DNA from: Atkinsonella hypoxylon
Lineage: Eukaryota > Ascomycota > Sordariomycetes > Hypocreales > Clavicipitaceae
Assembly: GCA_000729835.1 (NCBI GenBank)
Contig: JFHB01000098.1
Coordinates: 45,217-109,216 of the forward strand
Direction of reading: 5' to 3'
Length of the DNA: 64,000 nucleotides
The notes beneath the pieces were generated by a model. It searched no databases and was not told the origin of the DNA. It saw only the letters and a list, made by a program, of their open reading frames with translations. Below are positions 24,029-36,021 of this stretch, one piece after another. Position 1 is the first letter of the stretch. Every line of letters starts with the position of its first letter. The position numbers and the translations under genes were made by a program.

Positions 24029-24888
24029 AGCGATACAGATCGAGGTACCACAACTACGTCAGCCTGTCGGGATAGCTGTCGCACAAGCCACGAATTGAGC
24101 TTTTCCTCCAGCAGCAGGGAGTCTGAAGCTAGTACTGGCGGCATGTGTAAGCCAAGCGTACACTTTGCAGAAGCCACAATCCCGCCGGACCGAGAAGGCT
24201 ACATCAGAAGCAGCGATGACCATTGCGCGAAGCGTGTTTATGATGCGGCGTGGCTATGATGCAATTGGCATAGCTCAAAAATTCTGCACTCTAAATATGT
24301 GTAGTATAGACTTGGAGAGGTCAAGAACTGGCGGCCGCTCGAGAGCGGGAATACATGTATGTTACCTAAGAGCGACCGACTTAGACGGCGCCATATTACA
24401 GTCAGACAACGCTCACTCATAATTTTAAAGAATGGGCAAGCAAGTTGCAAGACATATCTGTACCTTAAGCTTAGTATCACCAGCAGTTCACCATCGTTTG
24501 TGCAATTCCTGGAGTTGGGTCGATGTCAAAGCCTGGCGAATCTGACATTGTGGTTCGTTCCTCATTGCAGCGTAGGTCCTCCTTATGCATTGCATCATAC
24601 TATGTCGTCTAAAACAATGTAAGAGACAGTATTAGAATGATCGTTTAATTTGTGTTCGGTAGAAGGTACAGCCGCCCTGGTTAGTCACAGCAGACCTATC
24701 AGGTCTCAGCCTGACATGCAAAGCATCGCGGAGAGCAGTGTTTCATGTCAAGAGATGCGATTTCCCGACCGAGATATCGGGTTAGATTCGTCCTTGGGGA
24801 GATGTCTGCTTGCTTCATCCATCTCTTTTATTCAGGCTCATGGTCCTCGAAGACTAAATAATATGTATATTCGTGCTTGTAAATTGGA
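24029..24888. other. Convergent intergenic region
   Basis: This lies between the 3' ends of the STRAP-like and O-methyltransferase genes. I see no gene, repeat or RNA in it. Confidence 0.5.
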
Positions 24889-25725
24889 TCATGATGCTGG
24901 CAAATACACAGCCATCAATAGGCCACCAGAAAAAGGCACCGTCGTTGTCTTGAACCCATTGCCGGGGGCGTCGACATAGTCAAGAAAGTCCTGGTACATG
25001 GACTTCGCCATGATGGTATTGTCTGCCAGAACGATGGCGCCCCTGCGCAGTCTAGGACGGATGATTTGCAGCGTTGGCAAGGCCATGGGTGTCCAGACTA
25101 GCGTACACAGAGCAAGTCAGGTTAATTAGCTGACCGAGTTGAGACTTTGGTATGGTACAATCTGATGGGAGCACTCACTGTCCAAGAGCAAGAGGTCTAT
25201 CTCCTTGGGCATGCCTTCTTCCACCTTCAGCGTCTCTAGCAAATTGCCCTGTCGCAGCTCGATCCACGGTTCTACCTCATCGCCAGCCAGCTTCCAATGT
25301 TCCCTTGCCCGTGCCGCCTTGGATGCTTCCTTCTCGGTAGCAATGACCTTGCCTGTCACTGCTTTGCCGGATGCCTTGCACGCATCCTCTACATTTTGTC
25401 CCACTGCTAGGGCAAGGTAAATGGTTGAAACGCCGAAGCTTGTCCCGGCTTCTATTATGTTTCGCGCACCGCTTGATCGGGCGAGAAGGTACACAAGCTG
25501 GCACTTGTCCTGCTCTAGGCTTACGAACTTATCTCGCATGTGGTCATCGCAAGAGGCAGACCACGTTGTGCCGTTGAGGTAAAATGCGATCAAGCGCTTG
25601 AGGTAGAAGAGTATCTGCGAGATGGACTTTTCTTGTTTCTCGGACTGTGCGTGTAGCTTTTTAAGTAGAGCGTGAACACGTCCGCTGGCCATAACGGCTT
25701 GCTGAGCTGTATCGGCAGCAGTCAT
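24889..25725 (-). CDS. Class I SAM-dependent O-methyltransferase (caffeoyl-CoA/catechol OMT type)
   Basis: Two exons (25179-25725, 24889-25097) separated by an 81-nt intron give 251 residues. The SAM-binding motif I is IIEAGTSFGVSTIYLALA (about residues 90-107). After the acidic segment VIATEKE comes the metal-site region LLLLDIWTP, interrupted by the intron between Asp and Ile, and ALPTLQIIRPRLRRGAIVLADN near the C-terminus. This layout is that of small cation-dependent O-methyltransferases acting on catechol-like or hydroxycinnamoyl acceptors, in the cytosol. The acceptor substrate cannot be predicted. It is the first gene of the accessory, metabolism-rich part of the window. Confidence 0.88.
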
Positions 25726-27207
25726 TGCGATTGAACGTTCAAATTAGATTCGAGTTTTTATGATGAGGAATTGGGCACCTGAATGATGGATTGGATTCGG
25801 AGGGCTGCGGGATACTTATACGTTATGCCGCCAGACACAACCATCTCGGACTGCCGAACGGCCGAGCTGAGCTGGACGGCAGGTCTGCGTGCGACTAGCG
25901 GCTTAGTTCAGACTCTAGGGAGGTAGGTGTTCGTGTGATTGAGTCCGACTGTAAACTCCCAGATATTGTTCTTTTGACCGAGCCTTCTTGGCTGTAGCTT
26001 TCCTTGGTTCTGCATCGTCATCTGGTCAATTACTCTAACAGCAGCCACCAATGCGTTCCTATCTTCTATGTCCTGGGGATTGAAGCTTGGCATAATTATT
26101 CGATCGCGGATTTACTTCAAAGATCCTGCACGCCATCTGACGGCGGGGTATGCACAGATTCGTCATAAATCCACCATCGGCTGTTGAAGTGACTCATATA
26201 TATAATATAGGCAGCGAGTGTAGGAGTCTGGCACAAGACATGGCTGGCCCGCTGCCGATTGGACAATCATTTGACTTCGCAATGATACAAAGCAGTCTCA
26301 TGGGTCATGTCGAAGTAATTTCTAATGATTATCATGCAAATTGGAAGCTTTAGTGTGATGAGATAAGTTGATCAACTCAACTCAAGTTTAAAATCCTGTT
26401 TCCAGTTACCATCAACGTATTGAGGGACTCTGTTCCAGCCCCCGATTCTCCAAGAGGATGATACGAGAACAAGACGTCCGAACAGATACATATATACTAT
26501 TAAATAAAGCACTTAATATTGCGCCCTTCAAACCTGTCCTTAGTGCTGACACCTAACTGACTCTGGTGGGAAACGGTACAAATGCTGAGTGTTGGAGCAG
26601 CTCGGCACTTCCCTTCACAATTTAGGATTGTTGCCAAGCTTGCCGATTACAGGAAGGTGCCGAGGCTCTAGTGATATTGCCCACATTGTGTGCAGAGCCT
26701 TTTGTATATGAGAGCCTTTTATATATGCGAGAAAGCCGAAATGGCTCGTCTATATTGGGCAGCGGCCGTATCAGGCACTAAAAACTCTAGCTGCGACCGC
26801 ATGCATGACCTGTGTAATGGCCACAGTGTCAAACTTGAAAACCTGTGCTACTCAGTAGGAAGGCTACATATGAAACAAGGTCGAGCATATATTTTATCGA
26901 TTGATAGCGACAACTGTCTCGAGTTGATGCAGTTGACATTAACCAACGCGGTCTCGAAAGTACTTGCTTCATCCCCCCAATCAAGAAAACATGGCTGAGA
27001 TCTTGTTCTAAAATTTGTCGCTTGTTTCACTTTCGCTCGCTCACGCGATGGACGTGACGTAGTATTGACCCCAGCATAAAACATATCCTACCTACGTCAC
27101 AGTATACATTGAAACAAGATTTACTCCACGGAAAGACGCAATAATATTTTCAATTATTCATGCATTCAGCATTTTTCCATATATAAAGTCCTGTCTTTTC
27201 TCCACGA
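25726..27207. other. Intergenic region upstream of the O-methyltransferase
   Basis: The right half is AT-rich and without recognisable genes. A 61-codon reverse frame starting at 26093 has an ordinary composition but no domain and no continuation that I could splice. Nothing else stands out. Confidence 0.45.
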
Positions 27208-29045
27208 CTATTCGTTTAGGACTGTCTGTGCCTTTTCCGTAGATGAAGCATCTGCCGATGTGATCACGCCAAGCTGTGCTGTATCCCAGCCCTGACTCTC
27301 TAAGTAGTCCCTGAACCGAACATCCTCGTCTTGGATGGTGTCCTGTCCAATATTAGGAATGAAAAAGAACACAATAAGGGCAGAGACAATGGAAAGACTC
27401 GAGGCTACCCAGAACGGATACTGGGCTGACTCAACGTCATTTCCACCTGCCTGTGTAATGTAAGGGAAAACCAGTGTACCAATAAAGGCACCAACTTTTC
27501 CAGTTGCTGCTGCAAGACCATAATAGCGACCGCGAACACCTGTTGCACAAGTCTTGGCGGCCAGGAGGCCAATGTTGTTCCCTGGGCCGAGCTCGCCAAG
27601 CGAGAGGAATATGCCGTAGATGACAGCAAACGGTGCGACATGCTTTGATATGGAGCTATAGACACCAGCCATGATGAAGCCGACAATAGCCTGCGAAGTT
27701 ACGCCCAAAATCAGTGTGTTCTTTGGCCCTAGCTTGTCGCTGACGAATGAGCCAGTGATGGAACCGGGGAGGTAGAACATGTTGATAACTGTGTTCCATC
27801 CGAAAATAGTAGTCAAAGTTGCGTTTTTCCCGTAGATACCATTCAGAATGGCCGAAGAATAGATACCGAAGGCATAGACAGAGAACTGGAGAGGCCGTCA
27901 GTGAACCAAATTTTTCAGTGTTCAGAGAAAGAGGGAAGCGCTCACGTTATATAAAAACCACACAGAACTAACGCAGAGCAGTCTGGCCCAATAGAACTTC
28001 AATACAAGCCAGTATGGCGTTTCCTTACGCATAGCTTCTTTCGTAAACTCCTCCGGCTCTTTCAATCGCATGCGAAGCACCAAAAGAACAAGGGGGAAGA
28101 CAATACCGATACCTAAACTTGTTCTCCAAATCGTGCTGTAGTTTGTGTTGTGGGCAGCGGCAGCAATTACGTCTAGAATTTTGTCAGTTCAAATGAGTCT
28201 TATAATCGTGCAGGCATACCAAATCCTGCTCACATGGCAAAAACGCTCCGAACACAAAGCCAAGGTCAATCATAGTGTTGGTGAACAGAATGAACCATCT
28301 ATGTCGAGTGCCTTTCTTCAAGTCTCCAGTTGATTCAGCGCAACCTACGCTTCCCGCAGGGTACTCTCCTATGTAGATATCGATTAGTATGCCGGGGCAG
28401 TAAGGAGACAGACATGCGCATTTGCCTACCTCCGATGCCAATTCCAACAAAGAATCGCCAAGCTGCAATCATATTGAACATTCCAATGGTATCCCCATGA
28501 TAGTAAGACGCAGTCGCTAAGGCCGTAAACACAATGAGAATGACTGTAGACATAACAAGCGAGTTCGAGCGAGACCAGCTATCAGATAGATAGCCAAACA
28601 ACAGCTGACCGACTACAGTACCCGCAAATGCAATGTCGGCGACATACTTCGAAGCCTCGGAGGTCTTGTATATATCACCATATTGGCGGATGAGTACTGT
28701 GTTGACAGAGCCGATTACCTGTCAGCAGCGTTAGTCCCAAGTCTTGATGGACGTATGAAAGAGCAGTTAGATTACATTGTTGATGTAGCCATCAGAGAAC
28801 AAACCGGCGCCACAGGCAAATACGGGAAGTGCTGCAAGCCAGAAGCTTTTTCTCGGCTGTTCAATTGGCTCACTAGCTTGGTACTCCCTTGAATCATCAG
28901 CTTGGGCACCTTTGGCCGGTTGGATCTCCATTTTTGGCGATTGCAAAGAATATCCCGGGCGAAATTGCCTATTTACCGTAGAAAGGGCATCAAGAGAATT
29001 CTCAAACACCAGTGAACTGGACGACGAGTGTATGAAGAAAGACAA
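27208..29045 (-). CDS. MFS permease, glycerophosphoinositol/phosphate (Git1-like) type
   Basis: Five exons (28776-29045, 28430-28718, 28234-28368, 27946-28172, 27208-27885) with four introns of 57-61 nt join in frame to 532 residues. After a hydrophilic N-terminus, transmembrane segments begin at FWLAALPVFACGAGLF. The Git1/PHO84 signature runs from GLFSDGYINNVIGSVNTVL through VGQLLFGYLSD and GIGIGGEYPAGSVGCAES, and a second half opens with the VSDKLGPKNTLI loop. About twelve hydrophobic segments are present. Git1-type proton symporters import glycerophosphoinositol, glycerophosphocholine or inorganic phosphate at the plasma membrane. A role as exporter of a local metabolite is possible but less likely from the sequence. 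Confidence 0.9.
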
Positions 29046-30351
29046 AGAAGAAGCGATGCTGCAGAAGTGGCGCTAGAATATTTGACTGGAGTCCAAAGCT
29101 TGGGGGATGTGGGCGTGCCTTTTATATTCTCCCACAATGTCGGCTTAAACCCCACCACGTTTTTCATTCCGTAGCCATCTTTCGCATTATGCGACCTCCA
29201 TTAAGACGGGGCGAGCCATGGCTCTCATTAGTAGATGTATCAATGCTGGCTAAACAAACTGTTCAGTCCCATCCATGCCCGGCCGCTCACCGAGGAGCGA
29301 AGGACTTGCCAAACCTCAGTGGGGGAGGTTCGTTTATGAGTACAGACATGGTGAAATCTTGCATGTGTTCCCCCAGGATGAACAGCTACAATTCAGCTTC
29401 ACTTGGCAGTACATATCGATATAAGTTGCACTCACGAATGCCACAAATCGATGGCTATACTCTGCCATCAAACGAGCAATCGCAATAGGGGCATAAGATC
29501 CCGAGAGACGACGTGTGGGATGACAAACGCACGAGAATGATTTCCGCCATCTTGCCATCTTGTGAGGATGAAACATATCGCCGTTAAAAAAGTAAAAAGG
29601 GTCTCTCCCGTGCTGTGATTGACTGGTACTGCAATAGCCGACGTCCCCTGCAGTGATGTCGAGCTTCATGCAGTTGAATGGCGCCATTTGCAACAACTTA
29701 TTGCTATGCGAGCTCATGACTCGACAGCCCAACTCCACTCCTGCAGCAAAACTCGGAAGTGAGACCGACATGGAGGAAGCTTGTGGTCTGGAAAGAGTCT
29801 GGCTCTATTATGGAGTGCGAGTATCGCGACCCGATACGCGTTTGATATAGGAACAGGTGCCCTGTACGGAGCATATATACCCACCGCCAATTTCGTTCGG
29901 GGCTTTTTTCTTTTCCCCGCACCTGCCTGCCATCTGTACATGCATACGCAGGTACGGAATACAGTACATGAAAATTGGATTACTGAAGAGGGGTCACTTA
30001 CCTGGTGCTTTTTTTGCAGAAAACTTGGGTTTCTACGTATTCCATCAATCAGTTCTTATTTGTATTTTGGATTTCAGTCGACAAATCACAACACAGTGAC
30101 CAGGAACGCGCTCCGGCAAAATTTGCTGTTGTGACTTTTTTTTCCAAGACAAGTATTACTTTAGCGGACCCGGGCGAATCTTTTTCTGCCAAGAAGCTTC
30201 GCAGAGCTTTCTCAGACCAGGTCCGTCTTTTGGACAGTTGTTCTGCACTGTACTCCGTAGTCACATGCTCGATTCCCTCTGTCTGCAAAGCCCTAGGTAC
30301 CCTCTTTGTACATCCGGAATTTTCTCTTGGACTTGTATGATCATGAGGTTC

Positions 30352-30437
30352 GCAGATAAATTGAAGTACCTTTCAGCCCCGCTTGTCCTGGATTGGCCCA
30401 CGAGCTAATTCATGACCCAGTTGGCGCCTTCGCGCAC
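30352..30437 (+). repeat. Dispersed repeat, related empty site of the miniature element at 10954
   Basis: The stretch from GCAGATAAATTGAAGTACC through ATTGGCCCACGAGC and AATTCATGACCCAG matches the two flanks of the 10.9-kb element (10912-10945 and 11292-11340). It lacks the element between them. The second half also recurs at 49086-49120. It is therefore a low-copy dispersed sequence older than the insertion. Confidence 0.7.
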
Positions 30438-31304
30438 TCTGATAACAAATAATATTGCCGCACGAACAACTTCAGCCAACCATGGACACGTGCATCGACT
30501 TCTGTTTCTTGATTGGTTGCTCGTTCTGGAAATGACGACCGCATAATAGTTAACTTGCCACTTTTTGGTTGATAGAAGCTGGGAACTTTTCCTTGTACTC
30601 TGTAACAGCCATGCATCGGAGAAACACAATACACCACCGTGATAGATTCTGCCTCCAGCCCAATCCTTGGCAGGACTGGATGGTGCCGCGAAAGAAACAG
30701 GTCAAATCTGTTGCTGTATCTATCTAGCAACATACACGTCGCAAGGGGTCGTCAATTCAATCCGAACGCGCTGCTCACTTCGATGTGGTGCTGGGGGTCG
30801 GATTAAATTGACCCCCGCGCGCGTCAAGAGGGTACACAACCCCCAATTTTACACCGTAATGCAGATACTGACTGACAGACAGCTCTGGTTACTCCGTAGT
30901 TACTCCGTACTCCGTATTACGATGTCAAAGAATGTCTGAGGCGCGATACCTCGGCAACTCGGCAAAGCCGTGCTCAGTCAGCAAGGAGGAACACCCCTTC
31001 CCTCAATGCCCTGTTCCCCAAGAATTTGCTAACAGATTTGGATTTGGATGAAATCTGCTGCAAATCCATTATGTGCACGTCTCGTCAGCCATTTGGCGTT
31101 GCATCTTTCTTTTTCAAGGCATCTTCATCATCGGCGCATGTACTAGCTGTCGTTTAGATGTGTTATGTGACGCAAGAGTACGGAATACATGTGATTAAAC
31201 AATCACCAGCGTCTTCAATTAAACAATCAGTCGGCCTCCACGTCAGTTTCTCTCGGCATACAGTAATAGTCCTCCTTACACGCTGCGCACCGGATCAAGG
31301 TTTT

Positions 31305-31308
31305 TATA

Positions 31309-31340
<32 letters not shown>
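31305..31340. repeat. TA microsatellite followed by poly-T
   Basis: A TA dinucleotide run of about 20 bases runs into a T-run of 16. It lies about 75 bases before the SDR start codon. Confidence 0.9.
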
Positions 31341-31415
31341 ATCCAACCGACCCTACGGGCTACTCGAGAATTGAGAGAATTGAGTGTTGCGACCGTGGCC
31401 ACAAGTCCCTCCAAC

Positions 31416-32399
31416 ATGGCTGAGCAAAACCTAGATGCCCCGCAGCCTGGGCAACAGACGGCATTGGTCTCGGGATCGGGCGTGGGAGGCATCGGCGGCG
31501 CCTTGGCCACAGAGCTGCACAGAGCAGGTTATTTTGTGTTCTGCGCTGCACGTCGTCTGTCTACCATCACCGAATTGCTCCGCCCTGGCATGGTCGCCGT
31601 CGAACTCGACGTGACGTCCACGGACTCTGTTGCAGCAGCTGTTGAGAAGGTCACAGCAATAACAAATGGCAAGCTGGACGTTTTGATCAACAACGCTGGC
31701 TCCGCCACTCACCGGCCGGCCTTGGACCTGGATGTGGACGGTGTTGTCGCTTCTATGTTTGATGTCAATGTTTTGGGCGTCATGAGAATGGTCAAGGCTT
31801 TCTCGGATCTACTCATTGAAGCGAGAGGATGCATCGTCAACATTGGCAGCATTGCACCTATTATGCCCTTAGTATACTCCTCAGCATACAACGCGAGCAA
31901 GGCTGCGCTTCACGCCTACGGTGATTGCCTTCGCATGGAGCTCAAACCCCTAGGGTGAGCCTTGCTTTCATCTCTCGTTTTGAGCCGTGCTTCTCATTCC
32001 TGACACGTCAAACAGGGTTGATGTTCTCACCATTATCACAGGCCGGGTTAAAAGCAACATCGGTAAGGCACCATGTGCGCTCTGTAAATGGCATTCTCCT
32101 GTGCTGACGTTATATAATACATAGTACGCGAAACCACTCCCACCCTTCCGGCTAATTCCAAGTACTTGCCTGTACAGGAATTCTGGCTTCGAAGAGTTAC
32201 CCAATCGCAAAACGGCGCTATGAATACCGCTGCTTATGCTCAAAATGTGGTGAAAGCTATCCAGAAGAAAAAAAGACCAATTTGGTTTTGGAGCGGCAGT
32301 TCAACCTGGCTTGCTTTCTTGTTGTACTATTTTGTTCCACTACGCCTGCGGCTCTACTTGATGGCTAAGAGTTTTGGATTACAATCACTCAAGCGGTAA
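31416..32399 (+). CDS. Short-chain dehydrogenase, Ayr1-like (1-acyldihydroxyacetone-phosphate reductase type)
   Basis: Three exons (31416-31954, 32016-32062, 32125-32399) give 286 residues. The dinucleotide-binding loop reads SGSGVGGIGGALA, the NNAG motif is LINNAGSA, the catalytic pair is in YNASKAA, and an upstream Ser lies in IVNIGSIAP. A hydrophobic C-terminal segment (WLAFLLYYFVPLRLRLYLMA) suggests membrane association, as in yeast Ayr1 on ER and lipid droplets. Ayr1 reduces 1-acyl-DHAP in phospholipid synthesis, but fungi have many paralogues with other substrates, often in secondary metabolism. I chose the ATG at MAEQNLD because the frame upstream is low complexity. The opening glycine loop is slightly unusual (SGSGVGGIG for TGxxxGIG). 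Confidence 0.87.
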
Positions 32400-33067
32400 A
32401 CTTGTCATTAACGAAAGCAGTAATGAAATTTCTGTGGCTTTTCATCGGAACGACTTCACAGTCCTGTTACTGTCCTGGTTTCTAGTCAAAGATTGGAAAA
32501 GGTCTGGTGTGCAGAATGCACTATAGATGCATTAGATGAGCACACCGGTACCTTCTTGATTAATTCTGTGGCAAATATTCATGCACAGGCAACTCGCCAT
32601 GAATACCAAGCTGCCACGCTCATGGGGGGATCGAATGTCTGCCTACTATTAAATGCTACTACATTTTCCTACCTCTGACCGTCTCTAGTGGCTTATGGAT
32701 GTTTGTACAGAGCACACAGAAGAGAACATCGAATCCCTCCATAGCAGGCGCTGGCACGATACTCGCTGAAACGGGGAAAGCACTGTGCTTTCCTAGCGAG
32801 CTGTGAAGATGGAGACAATTTTCGCTCTCAAGAGCTTGTGCCTTCGACAGCTTAGGATGGCGAGGCGCCAACTCCACAGTTAGCATTTTCGATAGAACCC
32901 AATTGATCTCTTTGCTCTCATCCTTTTTCATTGCTCGACAGTCAATGAGCTTCCCCGGGAATAATTGGACATGCCATTGGAGGAGACCGCTTCCTTGACT
33001 CAGTGCAAGTCTAATTATGGTGAAATACTCTTCAGGTGTGACTGTGGATAGTTTCTGGACTAGGACA
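32400..33067. other. Convergent intergenic region
   Basis: It lies between the 3' ends of the SDR and the flavin oxidoreductase. A 155-codon reverse frame partly overlapping it has no domain and reads antisense across the 3' end of the neighbour, so I treat it as chance. Confidence 0.5.
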
Positions 33068-34520
33068 CTAAGGCACATTCGACTTGGATGACTTCTTCGC
33101 TGCTCGGCCCCCAAATCCCCATCCAATCTGATGAGCGACGTTTATAGTCACATTCAAGTCATCAGCCCATGACCAGACTAGGCCCGGATTTTTCTGAAAC
33201 ATGCGGCCCGCCGCAATCAGATCGAGAGGAGTATCATCACTATCTTGACCCCCTTCGATGAGTGACTGTGCCTCGTCTCCGGATTTGATGCTCCCCACGG
33301 AGCTCACCAACATGGTACTCCCCACGGCTGCCTTGATCTTCTTAGCGAACGGCGCTTGGTATCCTGTCCCACCTTTGACTTTTTGTAATGCATGATTTCC
33401 ACCAGTTGACACGTCAAGGACATCCACGCCTCGGCTGGCAAACAGCTTTGCCAGCCTGACGCTATCGTTACTTGTCCAACTAGGCTTATCTTGCCATTCT
33501 GGGTTGGTATCGAGCCAGTCAGTGGCACTGATGCGGACAAAGAGTGGCATGTCTTGCGGGATTACTGCTCGGACTTCATCAACTAGTTCAAGAGCCAGTC
33601 GAGTCCGGTTCTCAAAGCTACCTCCGTATTCGTCTGTTCGCTTATTCACAGCTGGCGACAAGAAGCTCGACACAAGATACCCATGCGCGAAGTGAAGTTC
33701 TACAACGTCGAAACCAGCACGTAAAGCGCGTTTTGTAGCGGAGACAAAGTCTTTCTTGAACTGTGCAATCTCCGCTAAGCTCATAGAACGCGGAGTCGGG
33801 TAATGGGTGTCAAACGGTTCGTCGCTGGGACCAACAACGTCATCCGGCCAGCCGCCGATTTCTTCAGTTGCTGTCGCCCCTGCGCTGAGCCAAGGCGCAA
33901 CAGTGGATGCTTTACGTCCGGCGTGAGCAAGTTGAATCCCAATGAGGGCATTTTGGCTATGGGCGAAGTCGACATGTTTCTTGAGTGTGTCGACATGAGC
34001 ATCGAGCCAAATGCCGGAATCCTCTGGCGTAATACGACCATTGGCCTGCACAGCAGTTGCCTCTATCATCAAAAGTCCAGGCTAAATTTGGGAGAGTCAG
34101 CATGCAGGCGGTATATGTGTTTGACAAAATAAAAGAAAAAATAATAATAATAAAATTCAGGGTGAGACATACTCCTCGCTGCACGATGCCACCATAGTGG
34201 GTGATGTGCCAAGGTGTGTGAAAGCCTTCATGTGCGCTGTACTGGCACATTGGGCTTACCCAAATGCGGTTCTGCATTTCGATGCCTCGTATCTTGACGG
34301 GAGTGAAGAGTTTCGGAATGGGCCTACCGGAAGGTTGAGGGTCAACAGCACTTCCAGCCACCGGGTCTTGTTCTGGTGTAAAAAATGGTACGCCCTTGGC
34401 AGGAACGTTGACAATTGGCGATTCGCATTTTGCTGACTTTTCATTCACCGGAGTTTCTGCTCGCGAAACAGAGATAGCATGATGCGGATGAGTGATACGT
34501 TGTGTCAAATACGCTGCCAT
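33068..34520 (-). CDS. NADH:flavin oxidoreductase, old yellow enzyme family (YqjM-like)
   Basis: Two exons (34173-34520, 33068-34081) flank a 91-nt intron that includes a TAA/TAT-rich stretch and give 453 residues. A 70-residue N-terminal extension precedes a TIM barrel beginning LFTPVKIRG. The OYE class III signature is clear: NRIWVSPMCQYSA with the active-site Cys, GIQLAHAGRKAS, VELHFAHGYLVSSFLSP, VRISATDW, and the flavin phosphate loop near LIAAGRMFQKNP. Such enzymes reduce activated C=C bonds of enones and nitro compounds with NAD(P)H and FMN. In fungi they occur both as detoxification enzymes and in alkaloid or terpenoid pathways. The physiological substrate is unknown. Confidence 0.93.
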
Positions 34521-34778
34521 GTCTGGAATCGTGTGGCAAGTTCAGAAAATGACCTCGGCAAATGTTATGTTGGCGTGAAAATCCAGCGATCTTGAAACCA
34601 ACAAGAAAAAAACAACATTGATGAAGGATGTTGTGAGCTTGAAATAGGCGCAGTTCGGCCCACGTCGTCCACGGAAACGCCCTGCAGCTCATGTCGACCA
34701 GGTGGATTATAAATGTGGTGTCGCTCATCTTGATTTCTCAGCAGCATGCTATTGTAAGCCTGACATAGCTTGCGCCGC

Positions 34779-34907
34779 TTTTTTTTTTTTTTTTTTTTTC
34801 GAATTGATGATATAATTAATTAATGTACGTTCGATCTTTCACTTGGTGGGTGGTGGGGCGGATGGGACGGGACTCATGGGGTGAAGCAGAAGCAGAAGCA
34901 GAAGCAG
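34779..34907. repeat. Poly-T tract and GAAGCA hexanucleotide array
   Basis: Two simple repeats about 80 bases apart: an uninterrupted T-run, and about four copies of GAAGCA. They lie upstream of the flavin oxidoreductase start. Confidence 0.9.
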
Positions 34908-35662
34908 ATATAGATTTCAGTGACCACCCTGCACGCACATGTGAAGACTTTGTTTGCAATTTCCTATTCATATTAACTGGAGGGCGCAGACAGAATGTAG
35001 AAGGAACAGCTTTGCTGCATGTGGCTATTTGAGGTTCTGTTGAGTATCATCGATGACGTAGAGATGTAGCAATTTCGGCTACGTGTCCTAGACGGCACCA
35101 GCAGAGGCAGCCACGTGTAATGTACCTAGGTAGGCAAGTACACTCCATTGCCGGCCATTCCGCAAACTTTGCCTTTCTCAAGTTCATTATGCCACTGATG
35201 AGATTGCGAGACTTCCGCCATTACCAAATCAGACAGCTGCTGCGGGTGTTCGTGGCAGCACTACAAGGCCTCGAGCAAGTCACGATGCATAAAGCTTCGA
35301 TATGTGCCATGCGCCACTTTGTACAACCAGAAGATTTGCTAGGACTTCTATTATAGTGACGTTCACCATAAAAATGTAAGTACTTCCAATTTAGGCTGGA
35401 CCTGAGATGAGCTGTGTGCCCGCGACGGGCAACACTCCCAGGGCAGAGCTGCATCTACTCTTTCGGAATGCTTGACTACATCAATCTGGCAGTTTTCCTT
35501 CGGCTCCGAGCACGACTCGTATTGATGCAACTGCTCGCAAGCAGCCATTCCCATTCCCCGCGCATTATTGCCAACTTCCGGTGGAGTTTCACTTGGCGTT
35601 GGGGCAATTTGTGACTGGACCTTCGGATGCGGGGAGATGCGGGGAAAATCGGGTAAACAGAT

Positions 35663-35744
35663 AGTTAGACAGCCTGACTAAAGACTTAGGGCCAAGCGGC
35701 CATTGACTTGACCCTAAGTCTTTGGTCAGGCTGGGTTAGTTAGT
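35663..35744. repeat. Inverted repeat able to form a strong hairpin
   Basis: The arms GCCTGACTAAAGACTTAGGG and CCCTAAGTCTTTGGTCAGGC pair almost perfectly across a loop of about 17 bases, with further weak pairing outside (AGTTAGAC with GTTAGTTA). It has no T-run next to it and lies in the P450 upstream region. It could be a relic of a small foldback element or a palindromic protein-binding site. Confidence 0.8.
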
Positions 35745-36021
35745 TACAAGTTACAAGGAGCGAGGATGGTCGGCTTCTCTCAGCACTCGGGAAAATCGCT
35801 CCGGTGGAATTAATTGACCACATGCAGTACAGAGTACTAGGCTTCAAAGAGCATTCTTATACGAGTTATCCCTCACGTCGCCGCTTCAATTTTTAGACTG
35901 GCTGAAGTGACCGCTTATCACGCAGCATGCTCGTTGCCCATGATTTTCTCCAAGTCTCACCCAGCTGCCATTCCTCCCTAGCGTTTACAAGCAACCTGAC
36001 AGACCAATTTCCATTTTGAAT

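Larger units (their letters stand above)
29046..31415. promoter_or_regulatory. Divergent intergenic region (MFS and SDR genes)
   Basis: Both neighbours start at its edges, so promoters for each are expected. It contains a TATATA stretch at about 29872, TACTCCGTA words at 30250 and in triplicate at 30890-30918, an imperfect 17-bp inverted repeat (arms near 30750-30766 and 30794-30810), and a TA/poly-T simple repeat at 31305-31340 just upstream of the SDR start. No gene recognised. Confidence 0.5.
34521..36021. promoter_or_regulatory. Divergent intergenic region (OYE and P450 genes)
   Basis: Promoters of the two diverging genes are expected here. Simple sequences include a 21-base T-run at 34779-34799 and a hexanucleotide GAAGCA array at 34883-34907. 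A strong hairpin is annotated separately. No coding sequence recognised; a short word GGACTTCTATTATAGTG at 35343-35359 recurs at about 39066 and, inverted, at about 53952. Confidence 0.5.

Noticed and set aside
25908..26093. Small reverse frame of 61 codons upstream of the O-methyltransferase
   Set aside because: Ordinary composition but no domain, no spliceable extension and no supporting context; could be a real short gene, but the sequence alone does not show it.
31158..31415. Possible longer N-terminus for the SDR, starting at 31158
   Set aside because: The extra codons run through the TA/poly-T tract and encode low-complexity residues; the ATG at 31416 gives the normal family length.
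32659..33126. Reverse frame of 155 codons beside the OYE gene
   Set aside because: It has no domain, overlaps the end of the OYE gene in another frame, and lies in a 3' flank.
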